64,000 nt of DNA from Novosphingobium sp. (GTDB taxonomy: Bacteria > Pseudomonadota > Alphaproteobacteria > Sphingomonadales > Sphingomonadaceae): NCBI RefSeq assembly GCF_027486195.1, contig NZ_JAIXPP010000030.1:1-64000 (forward strand), in the 5' to 3' direction. The position numbers and the translations under genes were made by a program. Every line of letters begins with the position of its first letter. Within the stretch, counting starts at the first letter, position 1. Below are positions 32,547-41,149 of this stretch, piece after piece. Below the pieces are notes generated by a model. The model did no database searches. It saw nothing but the letters and a program-made list of their open reading frames with translations, and was not told the DNA's origin.

Positions 32547-34402
32547 TCCAGTCTCTCCTTATCGCCAATCGCGGCGAGATCGCCTGCCGCATCATTCGCA
32601 CCGCGCGCAGCATGGGCATTCGCACCGTTGCGGTCTATTCTGATGCCGATGCCAAGGCCCTGCATGTGCGGCAGGCGGACGAGGCGGTGCATATCGGCCC
32701 AAGCCCGGCGCGCGAGAGCTATCTTGTCAGCGAGAAGATCATCGCCGCTGCGAAGGCGACGGGCGCAGAGGCCATCCATCCCGGCTACGGCTTTCTCTCC
32801 GAAAACGCCGCTTTCGCGCAGGCCGTGATCGACGCAGGGCTGATCTGGGTCGGCCCGAAGCCCGCGAGTATCACCGCGATGGGCCTGAAGGACGCGGCCA
32901 AGCAGCTGATGGCGGCGGCGGGCGTACCCGTTACGCCGGGCTATATGGGCGAGAACCAGGACCCGGCGTTCCTTGCCAGCCAAGCGGCGGAAATCGGCTA
33001 TCCCGTCCTGATCAAGGCCGTTGCGGGCGGGGGCGGCAAGGGGATGCGCAAGGTGGAAGCGGCGGCGGATTTCGCCGATGCGCTTGCCTCGTGCCAGCGC
33101 GAGGCGGCGGCTTCGTTCGGCAATGCCCATGTGCTGATCGAGAAATGCATCCAGCGCCCGCGCCATATCGAGGTGCAGGTCTTCGGCGATACCCACGGCA
33201 ATGTGGTGCACTTGTTCGAGCGCGACTGCTCGCTCCAGCGCCGCCACCAGAAAGTGATCGAGGAAGCCCCCGCGCCGGGGATGGACGAGGCGACGCGCGA
33301 AGCGCTCTGCGCGGCGGCGGTGAAGGCGGCCAAGGCGGTCGATTATGTCGGCGCGGGGACGATCGAATTTATTGCCGATGCTTCTGAGGGCCTGCGCGCG
33401 GACCGCATCTGGTTCATGGAAATGAACACGCGGCTGCAGGTGGAGCATCCGGTGACTGAGATGATCACCGGGGTTGATCTCGTCGAATGGCAACTGCGCG
33501 TGGCGAGCGGTGAGCCGCTGCCGAAGCGGCAGGATGAGCTTTCGATCAACGGCTGGGCGATGGAAGCACGGCTCTATGCGGAGGATCCGGCGAAGGGGTT
33601 TTTGCCGAGTACGGGGCGGCTCGAATACTTGCTCTTCCCAGCCGAAGGCCGCATCGAAATGGGCGTGGAGGAGGGCGACTCCATTTCGCCGTTTTACGAC
33701 CCGATGGTCGCGAAGCTTGTCGTGCATGGCGACGACCGTGCACAGGCGATTGACCGGTTGAGGGAGTTGGCCTCAGGAACTGAGGTCTGGCCGGTCCGTA
33801 CGAACGCTGGATTCATCGAGCGAGTGATGCACGATTCCGACTTTGTCGCAGGCCATATCGATACGGGCTTCATAGCAGCACGCGGCGACGCACTCATTCC
33901 GCCCGATGAGCCAGACGATCTGATCTGGGGGACTGCCGCGACGTTCGCGTTGCAGAAGGTGCGCGATGCCGACGGGGGTCTTGCTGGCTTTCGGCTCAAT
34001 GCTTCTTCGCGAGTTTCGGTGACATTGAGCCATCGGGATTCGACGCGGACGCTTACGGACGATCTCGTCCTGGCAGAAGCGACCGGATACACTACCGACG
34101 ATGGCGTGCTGGTCTTCCACAAGGGGACGGTGTTCCAGTTTCTCAAGGGTAAGCGCAGTGCCGGCCACCTCCACGCCTCCGACGGCGCCATCCTCGCCCC
34201 CATGCCCGGCAAGGTCATCGCGGTCGAAGTCACCGCAGGCGACACCGTCACCAAGGGCCAGAAGCTGCTCGTGCTCGAAGCCATGAAGATGGAACACGCG
34301 CTCACCGCGCCGTTCGATGGGACGGTGGCGGAGCTGACCGTGGCGGTGGGCTCGCAAGTGCAGGTCGAGGCGCTGCTGGTGCGCGTGGAGAAGGCGGAAT
34401 AG
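32543..34402 (+). CDS. liuD: Methylcrotonyl-CoA carboxylase alpha (biotin) subunit
   Basis: A 619-residue protein from ATG 32543. The N-terminal 440 residues are a biotin carboxylase (MIQSLLIANRGEIACRIIRT, AVAGGGGKGMRKVEAAADFA, EMNTRLQVEHPVTEMITGVD). The end is a biotinyl domain with EAMKMEH and biotin-accepting Lys582. It carboxylates biotin using ATP and bicarbonate, partnering with LiuB in the cytoplasm. It overlaps the NTF2-like gene by four bases. Confidence 0.93.
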   Translation: MIQSLLIANRGEIACRIIRTARSMGIRTVAVYSDADAKALHVRQADEAVHIGPSPARESYLVSEKIIAAAKATGAEAIHPGYGFLSENAAFAQAVIDAGLIWVGPKPASITAMGLKDAAKQLMAAAGVPVTPGYMGENQDPAFLASQAAEIGYPVLIKAVAGGGGKGMRKVEAAADFADALASCQREAAASFGNAHVLIEKCIQRPRHIEVQVFGDTHGNVVHLFERDCSLQRRHQKVIEEAPAPGMDEATREALCAAAVKAAKAVDYVGAGTIEFIADASEGLRADRIWFMEMNTRLQVEHPVTEMITGVDLVEWQLRVASGEPLPKRQDELSINGWAMEARLYAEDPAKGFLPSTGRLEYLLFPAEGRIEMGVEEGDSISPFYDPMVAKLVVHGDDRAQAIDRLRELASGTEVWPVRTNAGFIERVMHDSDFVAGHIDTGFIAARGDALIPPDEPDDLIWGTAATFALQKVRDADGGLAGFRLNASSRVSVTLSHRDSTRTLTDDLVLAEATGYTTDDGVLVFHKGTVFQFLKGKRSAGHLHASDGAILAPMPGKVIAVEVTAGDTVTKGQKLLVLEAMKMEHALTAPFDGTVAELTVAVGSQVQVEALLVRVEKAE

Positions 34403-34409
34403 CCCACAT

Positions 34410-34473
34410 CCGTTCGTGTCGAGCGAAGTCGAGACACAGTGCGCGGTGTCTCGACTTCGCTCGACACGAACGG
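34410..34473. repeat. 28-bp perfect inverted repeat (intergenic palindrome)
   Basis: Two 28-base arms (34410-34437 and 34446-34473) are perfectly complementary around an 8-base loop. The arms carry GTCGAGCGAAGTCGAGACAC and its complement. The palindrome sits between liuD and the MaoC gene. Near-identical sequences are common in sphingomonad intergenic regions, so this is probably a dispersed repeat; it could also act as a transcription or mRNA-end signal. Confidence 0.85.
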
Positions 34474-34494
34474 GTTGGGTTTTGGGAGGATAGA

Positions 34495-34947
34495 ATGGCA
34501 GGCCGCTACTTCGATGAATGGCAGGTGGGCGACAAGATCGCGCACGAAATCCGCCGCACCGTGACCGAGACGGACAACCTCCTGTTCTCGGTGATGACGC
34601 ACAACCCGCAGCCGCTGCATATCGATGCCGAGGCCGCGCGAGCCAGCGAGTTCGGGCAGATCCTCGTCAACGGCACTTTCACGTTCGCGCTGATGGTGGG
34701 GCTATCGGTCGGCGATACGACCGTGGGCACGCTCGTCGCCAATCTGGGTTATGACAAGCTGGTGATGCCCAAACCCGTGTTCCTCGGCGATACCCTGCGC
34801 GCCACCAGCGAAGTGATGGAACTGCGCGCGAGCAAGTCGCGCCCCGATGCGGGGATCGTCACCTTCACGCACGAAGCGCTCAACCAGCGCGACGATGTCG
34901 TCTGCCGGTGCCTGCGGATGGCCTTGCTGCACAAGAAGCTCAACTGA
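34495..34947 (+). CDS. MaoC family dehydratase/hydratase
   Basis: A 150-residue hot-dog protein starting MAGRYFDEWQVGDKIAHEIR, with the motif HNPQPLHID (Asn and His near residues 37-43), the active site of (R)-specific enoyl-CoA hydratases, and LVNGTFTFALMVGLSVGDTT in the core. It follows liuD after a palindrome and probably belongs to the operon, though the repeat may partly separate it. It is not the usual LiuC methylglutaconyl-CoA hydratase (crotonase fold), which is missing here. Confidence 0.85.
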   Translation: MAGRYFDEWQVGDKIAHEIRRTVTETDNLLFSVMTHNPQPLHIDAEAARASEFGQILVNGTFTFALMVGLSVGDTTVGTLVANLGYDKLVMPKPVFLGDTLRATSEVMELRASKSRPDAGIVTFTHEALNQRDDVVCRCLRMALLHKKLN

Positions 34948-34962
34948 GACCTACACCCAACC

Positions 34963-35038
34963 CCGCTCATGCTGAGCTTGTCGAAGCATCATCCCAGACG
35001 GTCGCGCCAGCAACCTTCGACAAGCTCAGGGTGAGCGG
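34963..35038. repeat. Imperfect inverted repeat between MaoC and L,D-transpeptidase genes
   Basis: Arms 34963-34986 and 35015-35038 match at 22 of 24 positions. They contain GAGCTTGTCGAAG and CTTCGACAAGCTC, a sequence pair widespread in sphingomonad genomes. It lies between two convergent genes and could serve as a bidirectional terminator, but lacks a T tract. Probably a dispersed repeat. Confidence 0.75.
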
Positions 35039-35057
35039 ACGTGGGAGTTAGGCCGGC

Positions 35058-35750
35058 TTAGCTAGTCGCGAAGAGCAGGCAGCCGGGGCCGAGCTGTTCG
35101 AGCACCTGCGTGATGACGCGCGGGTTCACCGCGAAGCAGCCCTGGCTGCGTCCGATGCGGCCCTGAACCGCGACCAGGGCGGGATCGACGTAGCGGGCGG
35201 CATGGATCACGATGCCGCGCTCCATCGCCCGGTCATTATCCGGATCGAGCCCGACCAGCCGCCGCGAACGGCCATGCTTGCCGTAGTAGAGCTCGCCCGT
35301 GACATAGCTGCCACGCGAGGACGCCTCTGAGTCCATCAGATTCGAGAAGTGTTCGGCAATGCCGCGATTCGCCGGGTCCGAGCCCTTGCCATGCGCGACC
35401 AGCAGCGGCGCGGAGACCGTGCCGCTCGCCAGATCGACGATATGAAAGCGCGCCTCGCGCGAGGGCTGGGAGAAATCGACGATGCCGATGCGGTCGCGCA
35501 CCGCGATCGCCGCGCTGTGCTTGTCGAGCGCGGCGAGGGCGCGCGGCACGAGCGGAAGAATGCCGGAGCGGGCGATTGCGACCGATTCGCCCTGGACCGA
35601 GGGCGCGTCGGCGTCCGGCACGGGCACCGTGCCCCAGAAGGTACCGCCCGGAAGGTCGGCATCCTGGGCACGCAGCGGGTCGCGCGGTAGTGCGAGCGAA
35701 GCAGCGGTTCCGGCGATGGCGCCGATGAACTGGCGCCGCTTGATGATCAT
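35058..35750 (-). CDS. Exported murein L,D-transpeptidase-like protein
   Basis: A 230-residue protein from ATG 35750, with a twin-arginine-like N-terminus (MIIKRRQFIGAIAGTAASLA) and a catalytic domain of the YkuD-related 'L,D-transpeptidase catalytic domain family' type: SYVTGELYYGKHGRSRRLVG, VIHAARYVDPALVAVQGRIG and the nucleophile RSQGCFAVN. It would act on periplasmic peptidoglycan. The frame runs further upstream, but that part resembles intergenic sequence. It stands alone. Confidence 0.83.
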   Translation of the reverse strand: MIIKRRQFIGAIAGTAASLALPRDPLRAQDADLPGGTFWGTVPVPDADAPSVQGESVAIARSGILPLVPRALAALDKHSAAIAVRDRIGIVDFSQPSREARFHIVDLASGTVSAPLLVAHGKGSDPANRGIAEHFSNLMDSEASSRGSYVTGELYYGKHGRSRRLVGLDPDNDRAMERGIVIHAARYVDPALVAVQGRIGRSQGCFAVNPRVITQVLEQLGPGCLLFATS

Positions 35751-36174
35751 TGTCCCGGCAAATCCCGAATGCGGTTGCGTTCCCCGGATCATATAAGGCA
35801 GGCAAAGGTTGATGATCCAACCCCCAAGGCCGCTGGCTTGCGACGAAGCGTGGCGTCCGCGCCACTGGCCGTTTAAAACGGGACTTTTACCTTCGTGAGG
35901 CCCGCGCACGATCATCCATGCGGTCTAGGTTCATTTCCCTAGTTTCACTACCTAACTAAAGGATAAGTCTGAACCCAAGCTGACTGGATTGCGCTGCCCG
36001 GCAAATGTATCGAAGGAATTTATACTGCGTAGTCCCACTGCAACACTTTGTCAGGAATCCCGGTTTTTCGCCAATTCCGCGTTACATTTTGCGTAAGAAT
36101 GTCAAAAAAGTGTCATGCAAGCCTCCTAGAGGCCGCCTCAGACAGAAACAGTTCTCCCCCATCTGAGGTTAATT
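35751..36174. other. Intergenic region upstream of the TonB receptor
   Basis: This 424-base divergent region holds the promoters of the L,D-transpeptidase-like gene (minus) and the TonB receptor gene (plus). The AT content rises in 35930-36120 relative to the genes. A direct repeat TGTCAAAAAAGTGTCA lies at 36100-36115. The receptor-proximal 50 bases contain two stems described separately. No gene and no known riboswitch was recognised. Confidence 0.4.
36121..36168 (+). promoter_or_regulatory. Leader hairpins covering the TonB receptor ribosome site
   Basis: Two inverted repeats lie in the leader: GCCTC-CTA-GAGGC (36121-36133), and CCTCAGA (36136-36142) complementary to TCTGAGG (36162-36168). 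The second 3' arm contains the only plausible Shine-Dalgarno (GAGG at 36165-36168, six bases before the ATG at 36175). If the long hairpin forms, it hides the ribosome site. The first stem carries the same CCTC/GAGG sequences and could compete for pairing. Confidence 0.45.
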
Positions 36175-38772
36175 ATGACACTCGCTCATACCCTCCGTAC
36201 CGGCCTGCTGGCCGGCGCGGGCGTCCTTGCACTTGCTTCGACCCCCGCCTTCGCAGCCGCTGCCGAAGCTGCCGCCACCGAAGCCGCGCCAGCGCCTGCT
36301 GCCGGTCTGCCGGACGGCGTTCCGATCGAGGAAATCGTCGTCACCGCAACGAAGCGCGAAACCAATCTGCAGAAGACCCCGATCTCGATCTCGGTGATGA
36401 GCGCGGAAACTATCCGCGAGCGCCGGGTGCAGAGCCTGCTCGACCTCGCCGACGGCGGCGTGCCGAGCCTTCGCGTTGCGACCTTCGAAGCGCGCCAGTC
36501 GGCTCTCACCATCGGCATCCGCGGCATCGTTCCGCTCGACGCCAACCAGCCGGCCCGCGAACAGGGCGTCGGCATCTATATCGATGGCGTCTATCTCGGC
36601 CGCCAGCATGGTCTCAACACCGGCCTGTTCGATATCGAACGCGTCGAAGTGCTCAAGGGGCCGCAGGGCACCCTGTTCGGCCGCAATACCGAAGGCGGCG
36701 CGCTCTCGCTGGTCTCGAAGGCGCCCACCGGCGAATTCGGCGGCAGCATCGATGGCAGCATCGGCAACATCGGCTCGCGCAGCGCTGCGATCCACCTCAA
36801 CCTGCCCGAAGTGAAGGGCTTTTCGATCAAGCTCGATGGTGTCTACCAGCACCAGGATCCCGTCACCAAGAACCCGCTGCAGGGTCAGGAAGGCTGGGGC
36901 CTGTTCGATCGCAAGGGTTTCCGCGCTGCCGTGCGCTGGAAGCCGGTCGATGGCATTACCAACGATTTCACCTATGACGTTGCGCGCGACGAGAACACGC
37001 CGTTCTACAGCCAGCTGCTCAACTACAACCCCAACAATTGCCTCAGCGGCGGCACGAACGCCTCGCCGCTGGCGATCCCCGCCGGCAGCACCTGCACCAC
37101 CCCCGGCACTGCCTTTGTCGGCACGCAGGGCACCGTTCGTTCGCTTCTTCCGGGCGTTGAGGTCAACGGCGACACCCTGATGCGCACGGCCGACATCGGC
37201 GTTCCGCAGCGCCGCAGCTTTGATGAGACGCACGGCTTCACCAACGTCCTCAAGTGGAAGATCTCGCCGGAAGTCGAACTGCGCTCGATCACCGCATGGC
37301 GCGGCGTGGACGTGCAGCAGTGGGACAACTCGGGCGGCGCGCACCGCGTGCCAGTTGTCAACTACACGCCGGCGTGCACCACGAATGGCCCGGCGAGCTG
37401 CACCTTCAGCCGCTACAGCCTCGCTGACCTGCGCCAGCGCCAGTTCAGCCAGGAACTGCAGGCTGTCGGCACGATCGGTTCGGTCGATTACGTCGCCGGC
37501 CTCTACTACTTCAACGAGCACGTGAGCGACACCGCCGCCACGCCGAACTCGATGCGCGTGATCTACAACACGCCGACGCAGGCGACTTATGTGCCCACCA
37601 CGTTCTGCACGGCCGATACCCCCGAATTCGTCGGCAAGGCCGTCAACGGCTGCTCGATCGACCGCGCCTCGCAGGTTCGTTCCAAGAGCTATGCCGTGTT
37701 CGGCCAGGCCACCTGGAATGCGACCGAGCAGCTGCACATCACCGTTGGCGGCCGCTACACCTGGGACGAGAAGCAGGGTCAGCTGATCTATTCGCGCGGC
37801 GTCGACTACCGCACCAACCCGACGATCGCGGCGCAGAACGGCTACGCGCCGCTTGACAAGAAGTGGCGCCGGTTCAACCCGCTGGTCACCATTGCCTACG
37901 ACTTCAACAACGAAGTCCATGGCTATGCCAAGTACGCGACCGGCTACCGCGCCGGCGGCGCCAGCTCGCGCACGTCCGACTACCGCGCGTTCAACCCGGA
38001 AGACGTCAAGAGCTACGAGGTCGGTGTGAAGGCGGACCTGTTCAACCGCCACGCCCGCTTCAACCTTGCCGCCTACATGATGGACCGCACGGGCAGCCAG
38101 GTCGACCTTTCGACCATCCAGCCCACCGCGACCGGCAACTTCAACAACCTCGTGACCTTCAACGCCCCGGGCACCACGAAGATCCGCGGTATCGAAGCCG
38201 ACCTCACGGTGAAGCCGGTCAACAACCTGACGATGAACTTCTCCTACGCCTATACCTACACCGACATTCCGCTGGTGCCGGTGACGTATACGCAGTTCAG
38301 CAGCACGGGCGCCCCGCTCAACAGCACGACGGTGCTGCAGAAGTTCTACATCGTCTACACGCCGCGCAATGCGGCCAGCGCATCGGTTGACTACGACCTG
38401 CCGGAAATCCTTGGCGGCGCCCGCCCCAAGCTGCACGTCGATGCCAACTATGCCCAGGCGACGCAGACCTTCGACCAGTTCGCGACGAAGGCCGACGCGA
38501 GCTTCATCGTCAACGCCCGCCTGTCGCTGCTCGATATCGGGCTTGGCGGCGGTGCTGCCAACAAGCTCAATATCGGTTTGTGGAGCCGCAACGTGTTCAA
38601 CAACCAGCTCGTCTATCGCCGCGATCCGTCGAACAGCCTTCCCGCTGTCCAGACCAGCGGCCCGGCTGGCACGAACGTCGTCGTGATCGGCAACAATGGC
38701 AGCGTCCTGGGCGATTACGGCAACTTCAACATGCCGCGCACCTTCGGTTTCGACGCTTCGATCAAGTTCTGA
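36175..38772 (+). CDS. TonB-dependent outer-membrane receptor
   Basis: An 865-residue protein with a signal peptide (1-27, STPAFA), an Ala/Glu/Pro linker and the TonB box EEIVVTATK (52-60). The plug domain follows (ERVEVLKGPQGTLFGRNTEG), and then a 22-strand barrel ending in GFDASIKF with terminal Phe. It resembles sphingomonad receptors of the pesticin/FyuA-like class often tied to carbohydrate, aromatic or siderophore uptake. No regulator or transporter partner is adjacent, so the ligand is unknown. A terminator lies 27 bases after the stop. Confidence 0.92.
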   Translation: MTLAHTLRTGLLAGAGVLALASTPAFAAAAEAAATEAAPAPAAGLPDGVPIEEIVVTATKRETNLQKTPISISVMSAETIRERRVQSLLDLADGGVPSLRVATFEARQSALTIGIRGIVPLDANQPAREQGVGIYIDGVYLGRQHGLNTGLFDIERVEVLKGPQGTLFGRNTEGGALSLVSKAPTGEFGGSIDGSIGNIGSRSAAIHLNLPEVKGFSIKLDGVYQHQDPVTKNPLQGQEGWGLFDRKGFRAAVRWKPVDGITNDFTYDVARDENTPFYSQLLNYNPNNCLSGGTNASPLAIPAGSTCTTPGTAFVGTQGTVRSLLPGVEVNGDTLMRTADIGVPQRRSFDETHGFTNVLKWKISPEVELRSITAWRGVDVQQWDNSGGAHRVPVVNYTPACTTNGPASCTFSRYSLADLRQRQFSQELQAVGTIGSVDYVAGLYYFNEHVSDTAATPNSMRVIYNTPTQATYVPTTFCTADTPEFVGKAVNGCSIDRASQVRSKSYAVFGQATWNATEQLHITVGGRYTWDEKQGQLIYSRGVDYRTNPTIAAQNGYAPLDKKWRRFNPLVTIAYDFNNEVHGYAKYATGYRAGGASSRTSDYRAFNPEDVKSYEVGVKADLFNRHARFNLAAYMMDRTGSQVDLSTIQPTATGNFNNLVTFNAPGTTKIRGIEADLTVKPVNNLTMNFSYAYTYTDIPLVPVTYTQFSSTGAPLNSTTVLQKFYIVYTPRNAASASVDYDLPEILGGARPKLHVDANYAQATQTFDQFATKADASFIVNARLSLLDIGLGGGAANKLNIGLWSRNVFNNQLVYRRDPSNSLPAVQTSGPAGTNVVVIGNNGSVLGDYGNFNMPRTFGFDASIKF

Positions 38773-38799
38773 TCGCAGCGCGGGATTGCACACGCAAAG

Positions 38800-38831
38800 A
38801 CGGCGGCCGGAGCGATCCAGCCGCCGTTTTT
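38800..38831 (+). terminator. Intrinsic terminator after the TonB receptor gene
   Basis: ACGGCGG (38800-38806) pairs with CCGCCGT (38821-38827), followed directly by TTTT. Upstream AAAG gives a matching A tract on the other strand, so it may also serve the convergent DoxX gene. Confidence 0.75.
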
Positions 38832-38856
38832 CTTTGCGCGGAAGGCGCGAAGGGGC

Positions 38857-39282
38857 TCAGCGCTTGTCGAGGCCGATCCGGCCCGAGCCGAAGGCCGCGA
38901 CCTGCAGCAGGCCGCCCGCCATGGCGAGGTTCTTCAGGAAGTGGATGAACTGGTTCTGGTCGGCGAAGTGCGCGTGAAAGGCGAGCGCGGCGATCACGCT
39001 GAAGCCGGCCAGAACCAGCGCCACGAACCGCGTGCGAAAGCCCGCGATCAGCGCGAGGCCGCCGCCGACCTCGATCAGGGCCGCAGCGATCAGCGCGGCA
39101 GGCGCGAAGGGCAGGCCGGCGCTGGCGATATAGCCGATCGTGGCGTCGGGGTTGGCGATCTTGCCGATGCCGCTCAAAATGAAGATCGCAGCGATCAGGA
39201 CGCGTCCGGCGGCGGCGAGGATGTGGCCGGTGGCCGGGACGGAAACGTCGGCGGCGGGGACGGTTGCGGTGGTGGTGGTCAT
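38857..39282 (-). CDS. DoxX family membrane protein
   Basis: A 141-residue four-helix membrane protein. After a 25-residue hydrophilic start it has ILAAAGRVLIAAIFILSGIG, KIANPDATIGYIASAGLPFA, LIAAALIEVGGGLALIAGFR and a last segment near HFADQNQFIHFLKNLAMAGG. These are the DoxX landmarks. DoxX proteins are inner-membrane oxidoreductase-associated subunits of unclear function in bacteria, often induced by stress. A palindromic region lies 69-105 bases upstream of its start. Confidence 0.85.
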   Translation of the reverse strand: MTTTTATVPAADVSVPATGHILAAAGRVLIAAIFILSGIGKIANPDATIGYIASAGLPFAPAALIAAALIEVGGGLALIAGFRTRFVALVLAGFSVIAALAFHAHFADQNQFIHFLKNLAMAGGLLQVAAFGSGRIGLDKR

Positions 39283-39350
39283 GGCATGATCCTTTGCAAG
39301 TCAGGCCGGGCGAGAGGCCGTCCGGTCTTGTTGCAATCGGGATAAGCCTG

Positions 39351-39387
39351 TTTGATCATCCGGAAAATCCGGATAAGTTCAATCAAA
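39351..39387. promoter_or_regulatory. Nested palindrome upstream of DoxX
   Basis: Inner arms ATCCGG (39358-39363) and CCGGAT (39369-39374) are nested in outer arms TTTGAT (39351-39356) and ATCAAA (39382-39387). The site lies 69-105 bases before the DoxX start (39282) and between it and the glycosyltransferase stop. It looks like an operator; no adjacent regulator gene is present. Confidence 0.4.
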
Positions 39388-39419
39388 TCGTTCGATGATA
39401 TTGAAAAGCGGGAACGTGT

Positions 39420-40610
39420 TTACGCCGCGCGGCGTGGCCCCGGCTTGCTGCGGCTATCGCGCACCAATCGCTCGTAGCTGGCGAACAGCTCGGCGAAATG
39501 GTCGTCCATCACGCGCGGGCTCGGGATTTCGGCGCGGGGGCCGTCGAGCCCGGTTTCGCGCGCGATGCAGTATTCGACGATTGTTTCCGCCGCCGCCGCT
39601 GCATTGGCGGATTCATAGATCCATCCGCCAGACGCACGCGCCTGGTCAGCCGCGCCGCCTTCATCAGGGGCGATCAGCGGCAGCCCGCTCGCGCGCGCCT
39701 CAGCCGCGACCATGCAGAACGTCTCGGCCTCGCAGCCATGGACCAGCGCATCGGCGCTCGCCATCACGCGGGCAAGCTCGGCCCGGTCGGTAATCGGCTC
39801 GAGAATGCGGATATGCGGATTGCCGCCGATGCGCTTCTCGATCGCCTTGAGATCGCGTCCTTGTCCTGCCAGCACCATGCCGACCGGACGGCGCGTACCC
39901 GCAGCGGTGACGGCATCGACCAGCATCGGCCAGCGCTTTTCAGGCGCGAACCGGCCCACGCCGATCAGGAGTGTCGCGTCCTCGGGCAATTCGCACAGAT
40001 CAAGCAGGCCCTTGCGCAGCCGCGCATCGCGGTGGCCGGGCGCAAATACGCCGGGATCGACGCCCATCGGATTGGTCACCACGCCCGCGAGGCCGCCTTT
40101 GGTGAGCCGGTCAGACAGGCCCTGGCTCGCGCTCACGATCATGTCGAACTGCGTGTCGAGCTTGCGCAGATGCCGCCAATAGCGATCGAACGCCTTGTCG
40201 ATCACCGGGCGCGGGGCAACGCCGTCGAACCAGCGGTAGGCGTAGGCCGAAAGCGGATCGGCATGCATGATCAGCGCGCGCGGCGCCGCGCCCGGCCAAT
40301 CGCCGACAAGGCTTGCGCTGCGCCAGGGCGAGGAAGCCTCCACCATGTCCGGCGCTTCGCGGTTGAGCGCGGCATAGAGCCCGGGCACATCGCTGAAATA
40401 GCGGTAGTTGAAATCGAGCGGGAACACCGTGCTCTTCAGCCAGACGATGCGCGCGTTCGGTCCGCGTTCCTCGACGCGGTTCTCCTCGCCCGGTGCGATC
40501 ACGACCACTTCGTGGCCCATTGCCGCGCCGGCCTTCAGCTTGCGATCAACATACGTGCGCACGCCGCCACCCTTGGGCGCGTAGAAAGCGCATACATCCA
40601 CGAGCTTCAT
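39420..40610 (-). CDS. Glycosyltransferase of the envelope-glycan operon (distal)
   Basis: A 396-residue GT-B enzyme starting MKLVDVCAFYAPKGGGVRTY. The donor half shows LLIGVGRFAPEKRWPMLVDA and HGCEAETFCMVAAEARASGL, with the E-x7-E pair. GGGVRTYVDRKLKAG at the N-terminus is common in GT4 enzymes acting on lipid-linked acceptors. It begins eight bases after the DUF2141 gene and closes the operon begun at 44094. Confidence 0.85.
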   Translation of the reverse strand: MKLVDVCAFYAPKGGGVRTYVDRKLKAGAAMGHEVVVIAPGEENRVEERGPNARIVWLKSTVFPLDFNYRYFSDVPGLYAALNREAPDMVEASSPWRSASLVGDWPGAAPRALIMHADPLSAYAYRWFDGVAPRPVIDKAFDRYWRHLRKLDTQFDMIVSASQGLSDRLTKGGLAGVVTNPMGVDPGVFAPGHRDARLRKGLLDLCELPEDATLLIGVGRFAPEKRWPMLVDAVTAAGTRRPVGMVLAGQGRDLKAIEKRIGGNPHIRILEPITDRAELARVMASADALVHGCEAETFCMVAAEARASGLPLIAPDEGGAADQARASGGWIYESANAAAAAETIVEYCIARETGLDGPRAEIPSPRVMDDHFAELFASYERLVRDSRSKPGPRRAA

Positions 40611-40618
40611 GCGAATAC

Positions 40619-41149
40619 CTATGATCGTTTGAGCGGCCCGAACGAGAACAGGCCGGTACGGTAATTCATCACGATGCGCAATGTGGTCAGCCCGCCACCC
40701 GCATTGACCGAGACAGTGCTGGCCTTTGGCTTCGACCAGCCCAGCTTCGGATTGGCCGAAAAGCCGATGCCATCGTGGCTGAGGCTGAACTTGCGATCGG
40801 CATTGCGGTCATGCAGCACCGTCACCGCGTAGGTGCCGGGTCCGGGCAGGCGAATGCACACGCGCGGCGTCGGCTCGGCCGAAACGCCCACTTCCACGCG
40901 GCGGAAGGTCTTGCCGGCCATGACCAGAATGTTGTCGTCGGCCAGGAAGTCGTTGTCGTTCGCCGGATAGACCTCGACCTTCACGCGCCCGGCGCGGTCC
41001 TTGAGGCCGATCAGATCGACAAGAAAGGCCGGCCCGTTCTCACCGGGGCGGCACTGCCCTTCGGCCTTGCCCAGATCCGGCGTCGAAGGGATTGGCCCTG
41101 CGCCGCAAAGCAACGCAAGTGCCGTCCCAAGAAAGATGGCCCGTTTCAA
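40619..41149 (-). CDS. DUF2141 exported protein
   Basis: A 176-residue protein with signal peptide 1-18 (MKRAIFLGTALALLCGAG) and a transthyretin-like DUF2141 beta-sandwich: VYPANDNDFLADDNILVMAG, VCIRLPGPGTYAVTVLHDRN, then DRKFSLSHDGIGFSANPKLG. Its function is unknown; the family is periplasmic or surface exposed. Its ATG overlaps the stop of the flippase-like gene (ATGA), so it is part of a glycan operon. Confidence 0.85.
   Translation of the reverse strand: MKRAIFLGTALALLCGAGPIPSTPDLGKAEGQCRPGENGPAFLVDLIGLKDRAGRVKVEVYPANDNDFLADDNILVMAGKTFRRVEVGVSAEPTPRVCIRLPGPGTYAVTVLHDRNADRKFSLSHDGIGFSANPKLGWSKPKASTVSVNAGGGLTTLRIVMNYRTGLFSFGPLKRS

Noticed and set aside
35930..36174. Riboswitch in the TonB receptor leader
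   Set aside because: No cobalamin-box or other known riboswitch core was recognised; only simple stems, reported as a hairpin instead.
36169..38793. Open frame of 874 codons antisense to the TonB receptor
   Set aside because: The plus-strand product is a complete receptor with signal peptide, TonB box and terminal Phe; the antisense frame is Arg/Asp/Val-rich with no fold and reflects codon bias in high-GC DNA.
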